From Paenalicyclobacillus cellulosilyticus (GTDB lineage Bacteria > Bacillota > Bacilli > Alicyclobacillales > Alicyclobacillaceae): DNA of 59,772 nucleotides. The notes under the pieces are model-generated. The model had not been told where the DNA came from and ran no database searches. It saw only the letters and a program-made list of their open reading frames with translations. The translations under genes and the position numbers were made by a program. Numbering within the stretch: the stretch's first letter is position 1; every line of letters starts with the position of its first letter. Of this stretch, positions 41,759 to 51,294 are shown one piece after another. The DNA lies in NCBI RefSeq assembly GCF_014647315.1, contig NZ_BMOY01000013.1, positions 1 to 59,772 on the forward strand, read 5' to 3'.

Positions 41759-43879
41759 GTGGGTCAGAAGTTTCCCCCCATCCATCCGCAACTCCCGCGA
41801 TTTCTGCACGGGGCGGACTACAACCCCGATCAATGGCTCAACCGGCCGGACATCCTCGACGAGGACATCCGCCTGATGAAGCTGGCCAAGTGCAACGTGA
41901 TGTCGGTCGGGATCTTCTCGTGGGCTGCGCTGGAGCCGGAGGAAGGGGTATTTCGTTTCGAATGGCTGGATCGCGTCCTGGACAGGTTGGCGGAAAATGG
42001 GATCTACGTGTTCTTGGCCACTCCGAGCGGCGCCCGGCCGGCCTGGATGTCGCAAAAGTACCCGGAGGTGCTGCGCGTCGGCGCCAACCGGGTGCGCATC
42101 CTGCACGGGCTTCGGCACAACCACTGCTACACCTCGCCCGTCTATCGGGAGAAGGTGCGGATCATCAACACCAAGCTGGCGGAGCGGTACGCGTATCATC
42201 CGGCCGTGATTGGGTGGCACATCTCCAACGAGTACGGCGGCGAGTGTCACTGTGACCTCTGCCAGGCGGCGTTCCGGACGTGGTTGAAGCAAAAGTACAA
42301 GACGCTCGACGCGTTGAACGAGGCTTGGTGGACCGCGTTCTGGAGCCACACGTTCACCGACTGGGATCAGATTGAGTCGCCCGCGCCGCACGGAGAGCAC
42401 CTCATCCACGGCATGAACCTGGACTGGAAACGGTTTGTCACCGACCAGACCGTCGATTTCTGCCGGCACGAGATTGCGCCGCTCAAGGCGGTGCGGCCGG
42501 ATTTGCCCGTGACCACCAACATGATGGAGGCGTACGAGGGGCTGAATTACTGGAAGTTCGCCGACGTTCTCGACGTCATCTCGTGGGATTCGTATCCGCG
42601 CTGGCACGAAGCGGGGGACGATTGCAGCGGCCAGGCGTCGTGGGTGGCGATGATCCACGACATCAAGCGCGCCATGAAGGGCGGGCGCCCGTTCATGCTG
42701 ATGGAGAGCACCCCGTCGACGACGAACTGGCAACCCGTGAGCAAGCTGAAGCGGCCGGGGATGCACCTGTTGGCCTCGCTGCAGGCGGTCGCTCACGGCG
42801 CGGATACGGTGCAGTACTTCCAGTGGCGCAAGAGCCGCGGTGCGAGCGAGAAGTTCCACGGTGCCGTGGTGGATCACTGCGGGCACGAACACACGCGCGT
42901 GTTTCAAGAGGTCAAACAGGTGGGGGAGGTGTTGGAGAAGCTGGCGGAAGTCGTCGGGACGAGCGTCCAGCCGGAGGTCGCGATCGTCTTCGATTGGGAA
43001 AACCGCTGGGCGGTCAAGGATGCGCAGGGTCCGCGCAACGCCGGCATTCACTACGAGGAGACGGTGCACGCGCATTACCGTGCGTTCTGGAGCATGGGCA
43101 TCCCGGTGGACGTGGTGGATATGGACGCCGATTTTTCGAAGTACAAGTTGGTCGTGGCGCCCATGCTGTACATGGTCCGCGGGGACGCCGGCCGGCGGCT
43201 GGAGGCGTTCGTCGCGGCGGGCGGGGTGCTCGTCGCCACCTACTGGTCGGGCATCGTCGACGAACACGACCTGTGCTTCCTCGGCGGCTTCCCCGGCCCG
43301 CTGCGCCGGGTGCTCGGCATCTGGAGCGAGGAGATCGACGCCTTGTACGATCACGACCGCAACCGGTTGGTCATGGCGCCGGACAACGCGCTGGGGCTGG
43401 CGGGCGAGTACGAGGTGCGCGAGCTGTGCGATTTGATCCATCTCGAGGGTGCGGAGGCGCTGGCGTTCTACGGGGACGACTTTTACGCCGGACGGCCGGC
43501 GCTGACCGTGAACCGGTTTGGCCGCGGTGCGGCGTATTATCTCGCGGCACGCGCGCGGGAGCCGTTTTATGCCGATTTCTACCGGCAGCTCGTCGCGCAG
43601 CACGGCATACACCGTGTGTTGGACGCCGAATTGCCGCCGGGCGTCACGGCGCAGTTGCGCACCGACGGGGACCAGGACTACGTGTTTGTGATGAACTTTC
43701 GCGCCACGCCGCAACAGGTCGTGCTGGGGACGGGATCGTTCACCGACGTGGTGGCGGGTACCGAGGTCCGGGGCACCTTGCACCTGCCCGGCTTCGGTGT
43801 ATGCGTGCTGCGGCGGGCGAACGACGGTGCTTTCCGCCCGCCGGCTGGGGCGAGCGAACAATCCCTGCTCCATGTTTGA
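41759..43879 (+). CDS. GH42 beta-galactosidase
   Basis: A 706-residue glycoside hydrolase family 42 enzyme of standard length. The acid/base Glu is at about 158 in WHISNEYGGECHC, and the nucleophile Glu near 320 in LMESTPSTTNW. Cys123, 163, 165 and 168 form the zinc cluster typical of GH42. It splits terminal beta-galactose from imported oligosaccharides. No signal peptide, so it works in the cytosol. GTG 41759 is chosen with AAAGAGGTGAG six bases upstream. Located behind the permeases like ganA in Bacillus subtilis. Confidence 0.92.
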   Translation: MGQKFPPIHPQLPRFLHGADYNPDQWLNRPDILDEDIRLMKLAKCNVMSVGIFSWAALEPEEGVFRFEWLDRVLDRLAENGIYVFLATPSGARPAWMSQKYPEVLRVGANRVRILHGLRHNHCYTSPVYREKVRIINTKLAERYAYHPAVIGWHISNEYGGECHCDLCQAAFRTWLKQKYKTLDALNEAWWTAFWSHTFTDWDQIESPAPHGEHLIHGMNLDWKRFVTDQTVDFCRHEIAPLKAVRPDLPVTTNMMEAYEGLNYWKFADVLDVISWDSYPRWHEAGDDCSGQASWVAMIHDIKRAMKGGRPFMLMESTPSTTNWQPVSKLKRPGMHLLASLQAVAHGADTVQYFQWRKSRGASEKFHGAVVDHCGHEHTRVFQEVKQVGEVLEKLAEVVGTSVQPEVAIVFDWENRWAVKDAQGPRNAGIHYEETVHAHYRAFWSMGIPVDVVDMDADFSKYKLVVAPMLYMVRGDAGRRLEAFVAAGGVLVATYWSGIVDEHDLCFLGGFPGPLRRVLGIWSEEIDALYDHDRNRLVMAPDNALGLAGEYEVRELCDLIHLEGAEALAFYGDDFYAGRPALTVNRFGRGAAYYLAARAREPFYADFYRQLVAQHGIHRVLDAELPPGVTAQLRTDGDQDYVFVMNFRATPQQVVLGTGSFTDVVAGTEVRGTLHLPGFGVCVLRRANDGAFRPPAGASEQSLLHV

Positions 43880-43892
43880 GGAAGGGGATGGG

Positions 43893-45542
43893 ATGATGCG
43901 CAGACGCATGTGGATACGGCCAAGGCACCGACGTATGCGCCGCGCGACGCACTGGCTGCGAACGACCGCAGGGTCGCTCGCCGCGCTCGGCGCACTGGCC
44001 GGCGCGACCGCGGCTCCGGCCGTGCATGCACAGCCGGCACAAAAGCCGGGGTTGCCCCCAGGGCTCGATGTGGCCATCGGGCGTCCGGTCACTGTTGGCG
44101 GGACGGTCCGCCGTGATCCTTCCGACGTGTCGTCCGTGGACGACGGGGACGCTTCGACCGTCTGGCAGCCGGGTGCCGCGAAGGTGAGTGTCACCGTGGA
44201 CTTGCAGGCACCGCAGCGTGTTTCCGGTTGCGGCGTCACCTGGGCCGGTGCGGCCGCGGGCGCCAGGTTTTCGGTCACGGTGTCCACGGATGGCAAGACG
44301 TGGCATGCCCTGCCCGGTCTCGCGGGGCAGGGCACGCCGGTGGCAGGCATCATCCAGTACGCCGATTGCCCGCAGCCTGGCGTTCAGGCCAGGTACGTCC
44401 GGCTGTCCGTGTGGACGGCCAAAGGCCGCATCCCCGGCATCGCCGAGTTCCGCGTGTTCTCCCCGTCCGCCCAGGCGGCCTCCGCCATGATGTTGGGCGA
44501 CGACCTGTCGACCATGGCCCAGGAAGAGGCCATCGGGACGAAGTACAGCGCCGACGGCAAGACACAGCCGCTGCTCGCCATCCTGAAGGCAGGCGGTACG
44601 AACTATGTACGCCTGCGGTTGTGGGTGAATCCTCCCGGGGGGAACAACAACCTCACCCAGGACTTGAAGATGGCGCGGGAGATCAAAACGTACGGGATGA
44701 GACTGTTCCTCGACATCCATTATTCCGATTTCTGGGCGGATCCTGGCAAGCAGAACATTCCCGCAGCCTGGCGCGGGCAGTCGCTCCCGGCACTCGCGAA
44801 GACAGTGAAGTCGTATACGCAAAGCGTGATGGAGGCGTTTGCCAAGCAAGGGACGCCGGTCGACATGGTGTCCATCGGCAACGAGATCACGGATGGCATC
44901 CTGTGGCCTGTGGGCCAGTTGAACCTGCCGGACGGTACGCAGCAGTGGAGCCAGCTCGCGGCGTTGCTCAACGCCGGCATCGCCGGCGCGCGGGCCGGCA
45001 ACCCGAAAGGGCATCCGCTCAAGGTGATGCTGCATATCGATCGCGGCGGGGACAACGCGGGCGCAGAGTGGTTTTTCGACAACATCATGCAGGCCGGGGT
45101 CAAAGGCTTCGACGTCATCGGCCTCTCCTATTACCCATGGTTCCATGGCACCCTGGCGGCGTTTCGTGACAACATCCGGGCGCTGGCGCAACGGTACCAC
45201 AAACCGATTGTCGTCGCGGAGACGCAGTACCCGTGGACGACGGCCAACGCGGACGGGACACCCAACCAGGTGGACGCGACAACCCCGCTGTTGCCGGGTT
45301 ACCCGGCGACGCCCGACGGTCAGGCGTCGTTCGTGCGGGACATCGTCTCGCTGGTCGCCGCACTGCCGAACCACCTCGGCCTCGGCGTGTTTTACTGGGA
45401 GCCGGCTTGGTTGCCGGGGGTCGGTTGGGAACCCGGGGCAGGTACGAGTGCCGATAATCTGACGGAGTTTGATTGGCAAGGCCGGGCGCTGCCGGCGGTG
45501 GACGCTTATCAGATTGGGCCTGCCACGCGTTCTGGTTCATGA
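43893..45542 (+). CDS. Secreted GH53 endo-beta-1,4-galactanase with F5/8 type C-like domain
   Basis: A 549-residue exported enzyme. An Arg-rich n-region and hydrophobic core end in AVHA before QPAQK, a probable signal-peptidase site near residue 48. Residues about 55-190 resemble a discoidin/F5-8C domain (VDDGDASTVWQPG ... FSVTVSTDGKTWHALPG ... ARYVRLSVWT), likely carbohydrate binding. The GH53 barrel follows: YVRLRLWVNPPGG, DIHYSDFWADPGKQ, acid/base in SIGNEITDGILWP and nucleophile in VVAETQYPW. It degrades galactan outside the cell. ATG 43893 is in frame with GGAAGGGGATGG upstream; ATG 43896 is possible. Confidence 0.9.
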   Translation: MMRRRMWIRPRHRRMRRATHWLRTTAGSLAALGALAGATAAPAVHAQPAQKPGLPPGLDVAIGRPVTVGGTVRRDPSDVSSVDDGDASTVWQPGAAKVSVTVDLQAPQRVSGCGVTWAGAAAGARFSVTVSTDGKTWHALPGLAGQGTPVAGIIQYADCPQPGVQARYVRLSVWTAKGRIPGIAEFRVFSPSAQAASAMMLGDDLSTMAQEEAIGTKYSADGKTQPLLAILKAGGTNYVRLRLWVNPPGGNNNLTQDLKMAREIKTYGMRLFLDIHYSDFWADPGKQNIPAAWRGQSLPALAKTVKSYTQSVMEAFAKQGTPVDMVSIGNEITDGILWPVGQLNLPDGTQQWSQLAALLNAGIAGARAGNPKGHPLKVMLHIDRGGDNAGAEWFFDNIMQAGVKGFDVIGLSYYPWFHGTLAAFRDNIRALAQRYHKPIVVAETQYPWTTANADGTPNQVDATTPLLPGYPATPDGQASFVRDIVSLVAALPNHLGLGVFYWEPAWLPGVGWEPGAGTSADNLTEFDWQGRALPAVDAYQIGPATRSGS

Positions 45543-45833
45543 TTCTCCCCTTCGCAACTTCGTCTTATGTTCCTTATGCTCCTGGGATATGGAAAGGCAA
45601 AACGATAAACTTCGAATGAAAGGGTCATAGGCTGCCAAATCATGCATCTGCGCGTAGCCGCCATCAGGGGATGGTGGCTACGCAGAAAGGATCATGGATG
45701 AAGCGAACTGCATGGTTACACCCATATGCCAGGATGTACCCGCCGAGACCCTCTTGCATAAATCCCGCGCGATATGTTATTTTGAAAGCGCATTAGTAAA
45801 ACGATTCAACCACCGATGTGCTAGGATGGTGTT
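45543..45833. other. Intergenic region with a 14-bp hairpin
   Basis: GCGTAGCCGCCATC (45652) pairs with GATGGTGGCTACGC (45670-45683), with a single G-U pair, around an AGGG loop. No T-run follows on either strand, so it is not a normal terminator. A cre-like TGAAAGCGCATTAG at 45783 precedes the next LacI gene. No gene is seen. Confidence 0.45.
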
Positions 45834-46886
45834 ATGGTCAGAATCAAAGATATCGCGAAACTGGCAAACGTATCGCCTGCGACGGTTTCCATGGTGATCA
45901 ACAACCGGGGGAATATCAGTGAAGCGACGCGGAAAAAAGTTTTAAAGATCATTGAGGAATTGAATTACCAACCCAATAATGTGGCCAGGAGTTTGAAGAC
46001 CAACCGGACCAGAACCATCGGCGTGATCGTGGAAGACATCACGGTGTTCAGTTCACCGGAGATCATTCATGGGATTAATGAAAGCGCTGACGAACACGGG
46101 ATGTCGATTTTGCTGACCAATCTGCGGGTGCATCGATTAATCGGGAACAATTTTGAGAACTTTGATCGATGCAAACAGAGTGTGATGAATGCGGTCGAGG
46201 AACTGCTCAGCCGTCAGGTCGACGGGATGATTTACATAGGGATTCACAACCGCGATTTGACGGGATTGATCAACATCCCGAAACCTGTGGTATTCACATA
46301 CTGCAGCGCTTCCGGGGAGAATCAGTATTCCGTCAACTACGATGATGAATTGGCTGCATTCGAAGCGACGGAGTACCTGATTCAACGTGGGCATGAAAAG
46401 ATTGCGTTAATCAGCGGGTTAATCGATTCAATCCCATCGCATGACCGGTTCACGGGGTATTACAGGGCCATACGTGAACATGGGTTGCCTTTCAACCCGG
46501 TTTACGTAAAAACGGGAGATTGGGAGTTTGAATCCGGTTACGTCATGGCAAAGGAATTGCTCGCCTTGGCGGACAAGCCCACAGCCATTCTAGCCATGAA
46601 CGATTTGATGGCAGGGGGGGTGCTGGAAGCATGCCGGGAATGCGGGGTCCGGGTTCCGGAAGACCTGTCGGTCGTGGGATTCGACAACCGGGAAATCAGT
46701 TTTTATTTCATCCCCAAGTTGACCACGATGGGATTGCCGTTGAATGAGCTTGGCAGAAAGTCGGTGGAGATATTGGTGCGTGCCATTGAAGGCGAGCCCA
46801 TTCCGGAAAAAAGCGTGAAGTTGAAGTGCAACCTCGTGGAACGGCAATCGGTGATGCCGGTCCGGGATGGCTTGGCCATTCAATGA
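45834..46886 (+). CDS. LacI-family transcriptional regulator
   Basis: A 350-residue regulator with helix-turn-helix IKDIAKLANVSPATVSMVINN, hinge ELNYQPNNVARSLK and a sugar-binding sensor domain containing ILAMNDLMAGGVLEACR and VVGFDNREISFY. It directly precedes a binding-protein and two permease genes, so it should control them. The GC content is lower than in the galactan locus and the sequence differs from the first LacI protein, so this is a separate module. The ligand is unknown. No ribosome site is obvious before ATG 45834. Confidence 0.85.
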   Translation: MVRIKDIAKLANVSPATVSMVINNRGNISEATRKKVLKIIEELNYQPNNVARSLKTNRTRTIGVIVEDITVFSSPEIIHGINESADEHGMSILLTNLRVHRLIGNNFENFDRCKQSVMNAVEELLSRQVDGMIYIGIHNRDLTGLINIPKPVVFTYCSASGENQYSVNYDDELAAFEATEYLIQRGHEKIALISGLIDSIPSHDRFTGYYRAIREHGLPFNPVYVKTGDWEFESGYVMAKELLALADKPTAILAMNDLMAGGVLEACRECGVRVPEDLSVVGFDNREISFYFIPKLTTMGLPLNELGRKSVEILVRAIEGEPIPEKSVKLKCNLVERQSVMPVRDGLAIQ

Positions 46887-47015
46887 ACTCAAAGCAGCAA
46901 ACGTGAGGCACGCCTTGATGGGGGGTGGGAACGGGGGGGTTACCGTAGCCGTGTCGGATGTCTCGGGATGTGTTCTCAACCAGACTTTTGAAACACACGG
47001 GGGAGGAAGAAAGGA

Positions 47016-48287
47016 ATGAAAAATGGCGTTTGGAAAAAGACAAGCCTCGTGCTGGGGGCTGCGAGTGCTGCATCGCTCGTTGCAGGTCTCGCCATTCCTG
47101 CGATGAATGCTGCGGCCAAAAAGAAAGACGCGCAGGTCACCATTAACTTTGCCATGTGGGGACCGGTGAACCCGAAGTATAACTTCATTACAGCGTTTGA
47201 GCACAAGTATCCCAACATCCATGTGAACCTGACGGAGATCCCGGAAACGAACTATTCGCAAAAACTGAACACCATGGTCATGACCAACACGGCGCCGGAC
47301 GTCATGTTGGTTTGGGAGGCGGACATCCGGAGGTTCGCCCAAAACGGGTACATCGACAAACTCGACAGCTACATCAAAAATGATAAGTCGTTGCAGCCGA
47401 GCAACTTTTTGCCCGCCTTCCGGCAACTGGATCAATTGAACGGCGGGACGTATGGTCTGCCTTGGTGCTACGCGACACATCTTTTGTTCTACAACGTGGA
47501 TATGTTCAAAAAAGCGGGTGTCAAGTTCCCGAATGCCAACTGGACATGGCAAGATTATGAGAATGCGGCGAAAAAGCTGACCATCGTCAAGAACGGGCAG
47601 ACCGTGCAATGGGGCTCGGCGCCGATTGGTTTCCCGGGCGTATGGTATTCGCTCATCGGTTCGGCGGGGGATCAGATTGTCAACAGCAAGGGTCAGCTTG
47701 TGATTGGCAACGGCGCCATTCGCGCCATGGAATGGCAGAACAAGCTGACCAACCAGTTGAAGGTGGAGCCGCAGCCGGCGGCCAAGAACAGCGCGGTCGA
47801 TCTGTTTGCCGCGGGCAAGGCAGCGATGATTTTGAACGGCAGCTGGATGATCTCGCAATACAACAGCATCAAGAACTTCAAATGGGACATCGCGCCGCTG
47901 CCGCATGACAAAGTGAAGTACGACGATCTCCACACGGCGTTCTTTACGATTTACAGCAAGAGCGCGCACAAAGATGCGGCCTGGAAGTTTATCCAGTTCT
48001 GCATGAGCCCGGAAGGCCAGAAGTTGATTGAAGAAGGCACGAATAATCCTTCTGCGGAGCTCAGTCTCAGCAAGTACAACTGGTATAAGAATGCAGGGCC
48101 GAACGGGCCGACGAACTGGAATGCGTTCACCGAAGCTGGGAAGTACGCACGCCTGGGTTATGTGTTGCTCCCGCCCGGCTTGACGACGTACTTGACGAAT
48201 GAATTCAATGCCTCGCTCTTGGGGCAGATTTCGCCGCAGCAAGTGGTGAAGCAAGGGCTGGCGCAAGCGAAACAGATGAATGGATAA
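47016..48287 (+). CDS. Extracellular sugar-binding protein (family 1)
   Basis: A 423-residue solute-binding protein. The signal segment LVAGLAIPAMNA ends before AAKKKDAQ and has no lipobox Cys. The mature protein shows VTINFAMWGPVNPKYNFITAFE, YGLPWCYATHLLFYNVDMFKKAG and AGKAAMILNGSWMISQYN, typical for oligosaccharide-binding proteins of the UgpB/MsmE group. Strong site GGGGGAGGAAGAAAGG precedes the ATG. The transported sugar is unknown; neighbours (GH127 on the other side of the AraC gene) hint at arabinose-containing sugars. Confidence 0.87.
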   Translation: MKNGVWKKTSLVLGAASAASLVAGLAIPAMNAAAKKKDAQVTINFAMWGPVNPKYNFITAFEHKYPNIHVNLTEIPETNYSQKLNTMVMTNTAPDVMLVWEADIRRFAQNGYIDKLDSYIKNDKSLQPSNFLPAFRQLDQLNGGTYGLPWCYATHLLFYNVDMFKKAGVKFPNANWTWQDYENAAKKLTIVKNGQTVQWGSAPIGFPGVWYSLIGSAGDQIVNSKGQLVIGNGAIRAMEWQNKLTNQLKVEPQPAAKNSAVDLFAAGKAAMILNGSWMISQYNSIKNFKWDIAPLPHDKVKYDDLHTAFFTIYSKSAHKDAAWKFIQFCMSPEGQKLIEEGTNNPSAELSLSKYNWYKNAGPNGPTNWNAFTEAGKYARLGYVLLPPGLTTYLTNEFNASLLGQISPQQVVKQGLAQAKQMNG

Positions 48288-48317
48288 ACACCGCGGGCGT
48301 GGATGCCTCTCCGGAGC

Positions 48318-48365
48318 AGAAACGGCCATGACCCAGAGGCATTGGTTCTGGCCATGGCCGTTTCT
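48318..48365 (+). other. Long hairpin between binding-protein and permease genes
   Basis: AGAAACGGCCATG and CATGGCCGTTTCT form a 13-bp perfect stem; inside, CCAGA/TCTGG add five pairs. Only two or three T residues follow. It corresponds in position to the hairpin at 39844 in the galactan operon. Confidence 0.65.
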
Positions 48366-48444
48366 CATCTTTGCATTGTGAACAGAGGCGAACGCGAATC
48401 CGGGAATCCGAACAATGCGGGTTCAAGGTTCGGAGGTGATTGCG

Positions 48445-49398
48445 ATGGGTCAATCCGGGGCGCTCACCGCGGATCGACTGCGTCCACTGGTTGAATCGCA
48501 TGGGCAACGAAAGAAAAAATGGAAGACCAATTTGGTGGCGTATGCGTTCTTATCACCATGGATCATTGGCTTCATTCTGTTTTCCGGTGTACCGATCCTC
48601 GCATCGTTCGTATTAAGCCTGACGCACTGGGACATGATCAGTCCGCCTCGTTTTGTCGGCTTGGAGAATTACCAACTTCTCTTCAGCCAGGATTCGGGCT
48701 TCTGGAAATCGCTGTACGTGACGCTTGAGTTCACCGTCTTGAGTGTCGTGGTCACCGTGATCTGGGCGTTGATCATGGCGCTTTTGTTGAACAAGCGGGT
48801 GAAGGGGATCGGGATATTTCAATTTTTTTACTTTGTGCCTGCGGTTTTACCAAGCGTGGCCATGGCCTTTGTCTTTCAGCTGATTTTTAACCAACAGATT
48901 GGGGTATTTAACTACATCTTGTCTTGGTTCGGGGTAAAAAACGGCCCCAACTGGTTGATGGATCAATCTTTGGTCATCCCCACGATTGTGTTTATTTCCA
49001 TATACACGTACACGACGGGGCAAATGATGCTCATCTTCAACGCAAGTCTGAAGGAGGTACCCAAGGAGCTGTACGAAGCGGCGGAAATCGACGGGGCAAG
49101 CGCATGGCAGAAGTTTCGTCATGTCACGTTCCCGTCCATCTCACCGGTCTTGTTGTTTAACCTGGTGATGGCGACGGTCGGCACCTTGAACGGGTCGTTT
49201 TCATTGATTTACCCCCTCACGGGTGGCGGACCGGGGGACGCGACGAACGTGCTCAGTCTCGCGATCTTTACAAGCGCCTTCCAGAACTTCCAGATGGGAT
49301 ACGCATCCGCGTTGTCGACCATCTTGTTTATCTTGGTTGCCCTGATCTCCTATCTTCAGTTTGCACTGTCGAAGAGATGGGTTTCTTATGAAAGCTGA
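48445..49398 (+). CDS. ABC sugar permease, MalF/UgpA type
   Basis: A 317-residue permease with six hydrophobic segments and the EAA loop KELYEAAEIDGASAWQKFRH. ATG 48445 follows GGAGGTGAT at a short five-base spacing. It lies in one operon with the binding protein upstream and the second permease 14 bases downstream. The ATPase is missing here as well. Confidence 0.88.
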   Translation: MGQSGALTADRLRPLVESHGQRKKKWKTNLVAYAFLSPWIIGFILFSGVPILASFVLSLTHWDMISPPRFVGLENYQLLFSQDSGFWKSLYVTLEFTVLSVVVTVIWALIMALLLNKRVKGIGIFQFFYFVPAVLPSVAMAFVFQLIFNQQIGVFNYILSWFGVKNGPNWLMDQSLVIPTIVFISIYTYTTGQMMLIFNASLKEVPKELYEAAEIDGASAWQKFRHVTFPSISPVLLFNLVMATVGTLNGSFSLIYPLTGGGPGDATNVLSLAIFTSAFQNFQMGYASALSTILFILVALISYLQFALSKRWVSYES

Positions 49399-49412
49399 GA
49401 GGGGCCGTCGTT

Positions 49413-50243
49413 ATGAACAAGAAGGTCATTGTCCAATCAGGCAATTACTTGCTGTTGTCTCTGGTCGCATTGATCATGTTCTTTCCGGTCATATGGATCA
49501 TATCGTGTTCGTTAAAATCATTGAATGACATCAGCAGTTATCCGCCGCAGCTCATTCCGTTGCATCCGCAATTCAGCAACTACTTGCAGATTCTCAAAGG
49601 GAGCCATCTCCTGATTTATTTGCGGAATACATTGATCTTAATCGTCGGCAACACCGTGGGTACGCTCATTTCCAGCAGCATTGTGGCGTATCCGTTGGCC
49701 AGGATGGAGTTCACCGGGAAAAGAGTGGTCTTCGCGTTGATTTTGGCAACCATGATGGTGCCGAGCACCGCAACCATCATCCCTCAGTTCATCATGTTCG
49801 GGAAGTTTGGTTGGTTGAACACGTTGTACCCGTTGATTGTCCCGGCCTTCTTCGCCTATCCGTACAATGTGTTTTTGTTCAGGCAGTTTTATCGTACCAT
49901 CCCTAAAAGCGTCGACGAAGCCGCGATGATTGACGGTTGTAATCATTGGCAGTTGTTTACCCGTATCATCGCGCCGTTGTCGAGGCCCATTTTCATTACC
50001 ATCGGCGTGTTGTCATCCGTATTCTGGTGGAATGAGTTGTTCACGCCGTTGATCTACATTAACAATGAGTTGCTGAAACCGTTGACCGTCGGCGCGCTGA
50101 CATATTTCACAACACAATTTACGACGTTGTACAACTTGGAGATGGCGATGGCGGTGTTTATGATTGTGCCACCCATGCTTTTGTATCTTTTTGCACAAAG
50201 GTATCTTGTCGAAGGTATTAAGACAACGGGTGGTAAAGGATGA
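49413..50243 (+). CDS. ABC sugar permease, MalG/UgpE type
   Basis: A 276-residue permease with the EAA loop RTIPKSVDEAAMIDGCNHWQ and membrane helices as usual (LLLSLVALIMFFPVIWIISC at the N-terminus). The motif SSYPPQLIPLHPQFSNYLQI is the typical periplasmic stretch of the MalG group. It ends the importer operon; the AraC regulator gene converges with it about 115 bases later. Confidence 0.88.
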   Translation: MNKKVIVQSGNYLLLSLVALIMFFPVIWIISCSLKSLNDISSYPPQLIPLHPQFSNYLQILKGSHLLIYLRNTLILIVGNTVGTLISSSIVAYPLARMEFTGKRVVFALILATMMVPSTATIIPQFIMFGKFGWLNTLYPLIVPAFFAYPYNVFLFRQFYRTIPKSVDEAAMIDGCNHWQLFTRIIAPLSRPIFITIGVLSSVFWWNELFTPLIYINNELLKPLTVGALTYFTTQFTTLYNLEMAMAVFMIVPPMLLYLFAQRYLVEGIKTTGGKG

Positions 50244-50358
50244 ATGGCCTGAATTGCATAAGATGGAAGGCTATACAATTTGAACAACTTGATTAAGGAC
50301 GGTGATGCGACCGGTTGAAAGGGTAAGTGCGTACTCCGGTTGACGTGTATCATCGTGG

Positions 50359-51246
50359 TTATCGTTTGTTGAGGTGTGAGCGGTAAAAGGACTGGCGAAA
50401 CTCCGTGGGTGTGATGTGCTCATGTAGCTTAAACAGCTTCATGAAGTATTTCTCATCGTTCATCCCCAGTTCCGCCGCAATCTCCTTGATCGTTTTATCC
50501 GTTTCACATAACAGTTTTTTCGCGCGGGCGATTTTCACCACATGGATGTATTCCACGGGACCAATGCCTAATTCTCGTTTGAATAGCCTTGACAGGTAGT
50601 CCCGGTTGTAGTGGAAGCGCTCCGCCAGCTCTGTGACGGTGATGGGTCGATCTGCATGCATGCGAATCCATTCCAACATGATATTGAATCGGCGATTGGG
50701 GCGAATGGGTTTTTGTTGTACCAGATACTGTTGCGAGATCTCAATCAGCAAGCAAGTCAACCAATAATTTGTGGCTTGCGCAGTGTAATAATGCGCATTG
50801 GCCACATCGAGCAGTTGATGAAACACTACATGCACCCGCTCAGGGCTTCTTGGGTGAAAGATTTCAGGGAGAATGATGAAGTTTGCAAGTCGATTGGATG
50901 GCTCATCAGAATGGGCGTGTGCGGTATGCCAATTCCATACGGACATAGGTGTTGACTGAATGTCGAAATCGTCTTGGCAGAGAAAGTGACACCAGAAAAA
51001 TGAAAGGCCGGGTTCGCATGTCTTATAACCGCCATGAGTGTGATGAGGGAACAGTACTGCAGCGGTGCCAGGCCCGATGACATGTTCCACTCCGTCCTGA
51101 TGAATGTACAGTTCGCCTTTGATGCCGAAGATGATCACGAACGTATCGAGGCAGCGGGTGGTGTGCGTCCAGGGTTCCTCAGTCATAAACTGTCCTGCTG
51201 ATACAAATCGGAATGGTTGACGTGCAGACGCATAGAGGTGCAACAT
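50359..51246 (-). CDS. AraC-family regulator with cupin sensor domain
   Basis: A 295-residue regulator. The N-terminal half has a cupin-like sensor (LYIHQDGVEHVIGPGTAAVLFP, HTHGGYK). The C-terminal half contains two helix-turn-helix units, with ITVTELAERFHYNRDYLSRLF and TIKEIAAELGMNDEKYFMKLF followed by TPTEFRQSF. ATG 51246 is chosen as start because GGGGGTGAGC lies upstream and the conserved region begins there; a longer version from 51396 would extend into the regulatory gap. Divergent from the GH127 gene, which it probably controls by binding the 14-bp direct repeats between them. Confidence 0.85.
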   Translation of the reverse strand: MLHLYASARQPFRFVSAGQFMTEEPWTHTTRCLDTFVIIFGIKGELYIHQDGVEHVIGPGTAAVLFPHHTHGGYKTCEPGLSFFWCHFLCQDDFDIQSTPMSVWNWHTAHAHSDEPSNRLANFIILPEIFHPRSPERVHVVFHQLLDVANAHYYTAQATNYWLTCLLIEISQQYLVQQKPIRPNRRFNIMLEWIRMHADRPITVTELAERFHYNRDYLSRLFKRELGIGPVEYIHVVKIARAKKLLCETDKTIKEIAAELGMNDEKYFMKLFKLHEHITPTEFRQSFYRSHLNKR

Positions 51247-51266
51247 GTCGCTCACCCCCCGTCGTG

Positions 51267-51294
51267 GAACAGATTTCTTTGAACAGATTTCTTT
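51267..51294 (+). promoter_or_regulatory. Perfect tandem direct repeat of 14 bp, candidate AraC-type binding site
   Basis: GAACAGATTTCTTT occurs twice without a gap between the divergent AraC and GH127 genes. Two helical-phase half-sites in direct orientation are the usual architecture for AraC-family activators, although 14 bp spacing is shorter than the common 21 bp. The rest of the 314-base gap has no other distinctive feature. Confidence 0.55.

Noticed and set aside
41651-44353. Minus-strand open frame of 900 codons opposite the GH42 gene
   Set aside because: Arg/His-rich shadow without domains; the plus strand encodes intact GH42 and GH53 enzymes.
45652-45683. 14-bp hairpin as terminator of the galactan operon
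   Set aside because: No T-run on either strand; recorded as a hairpin only.
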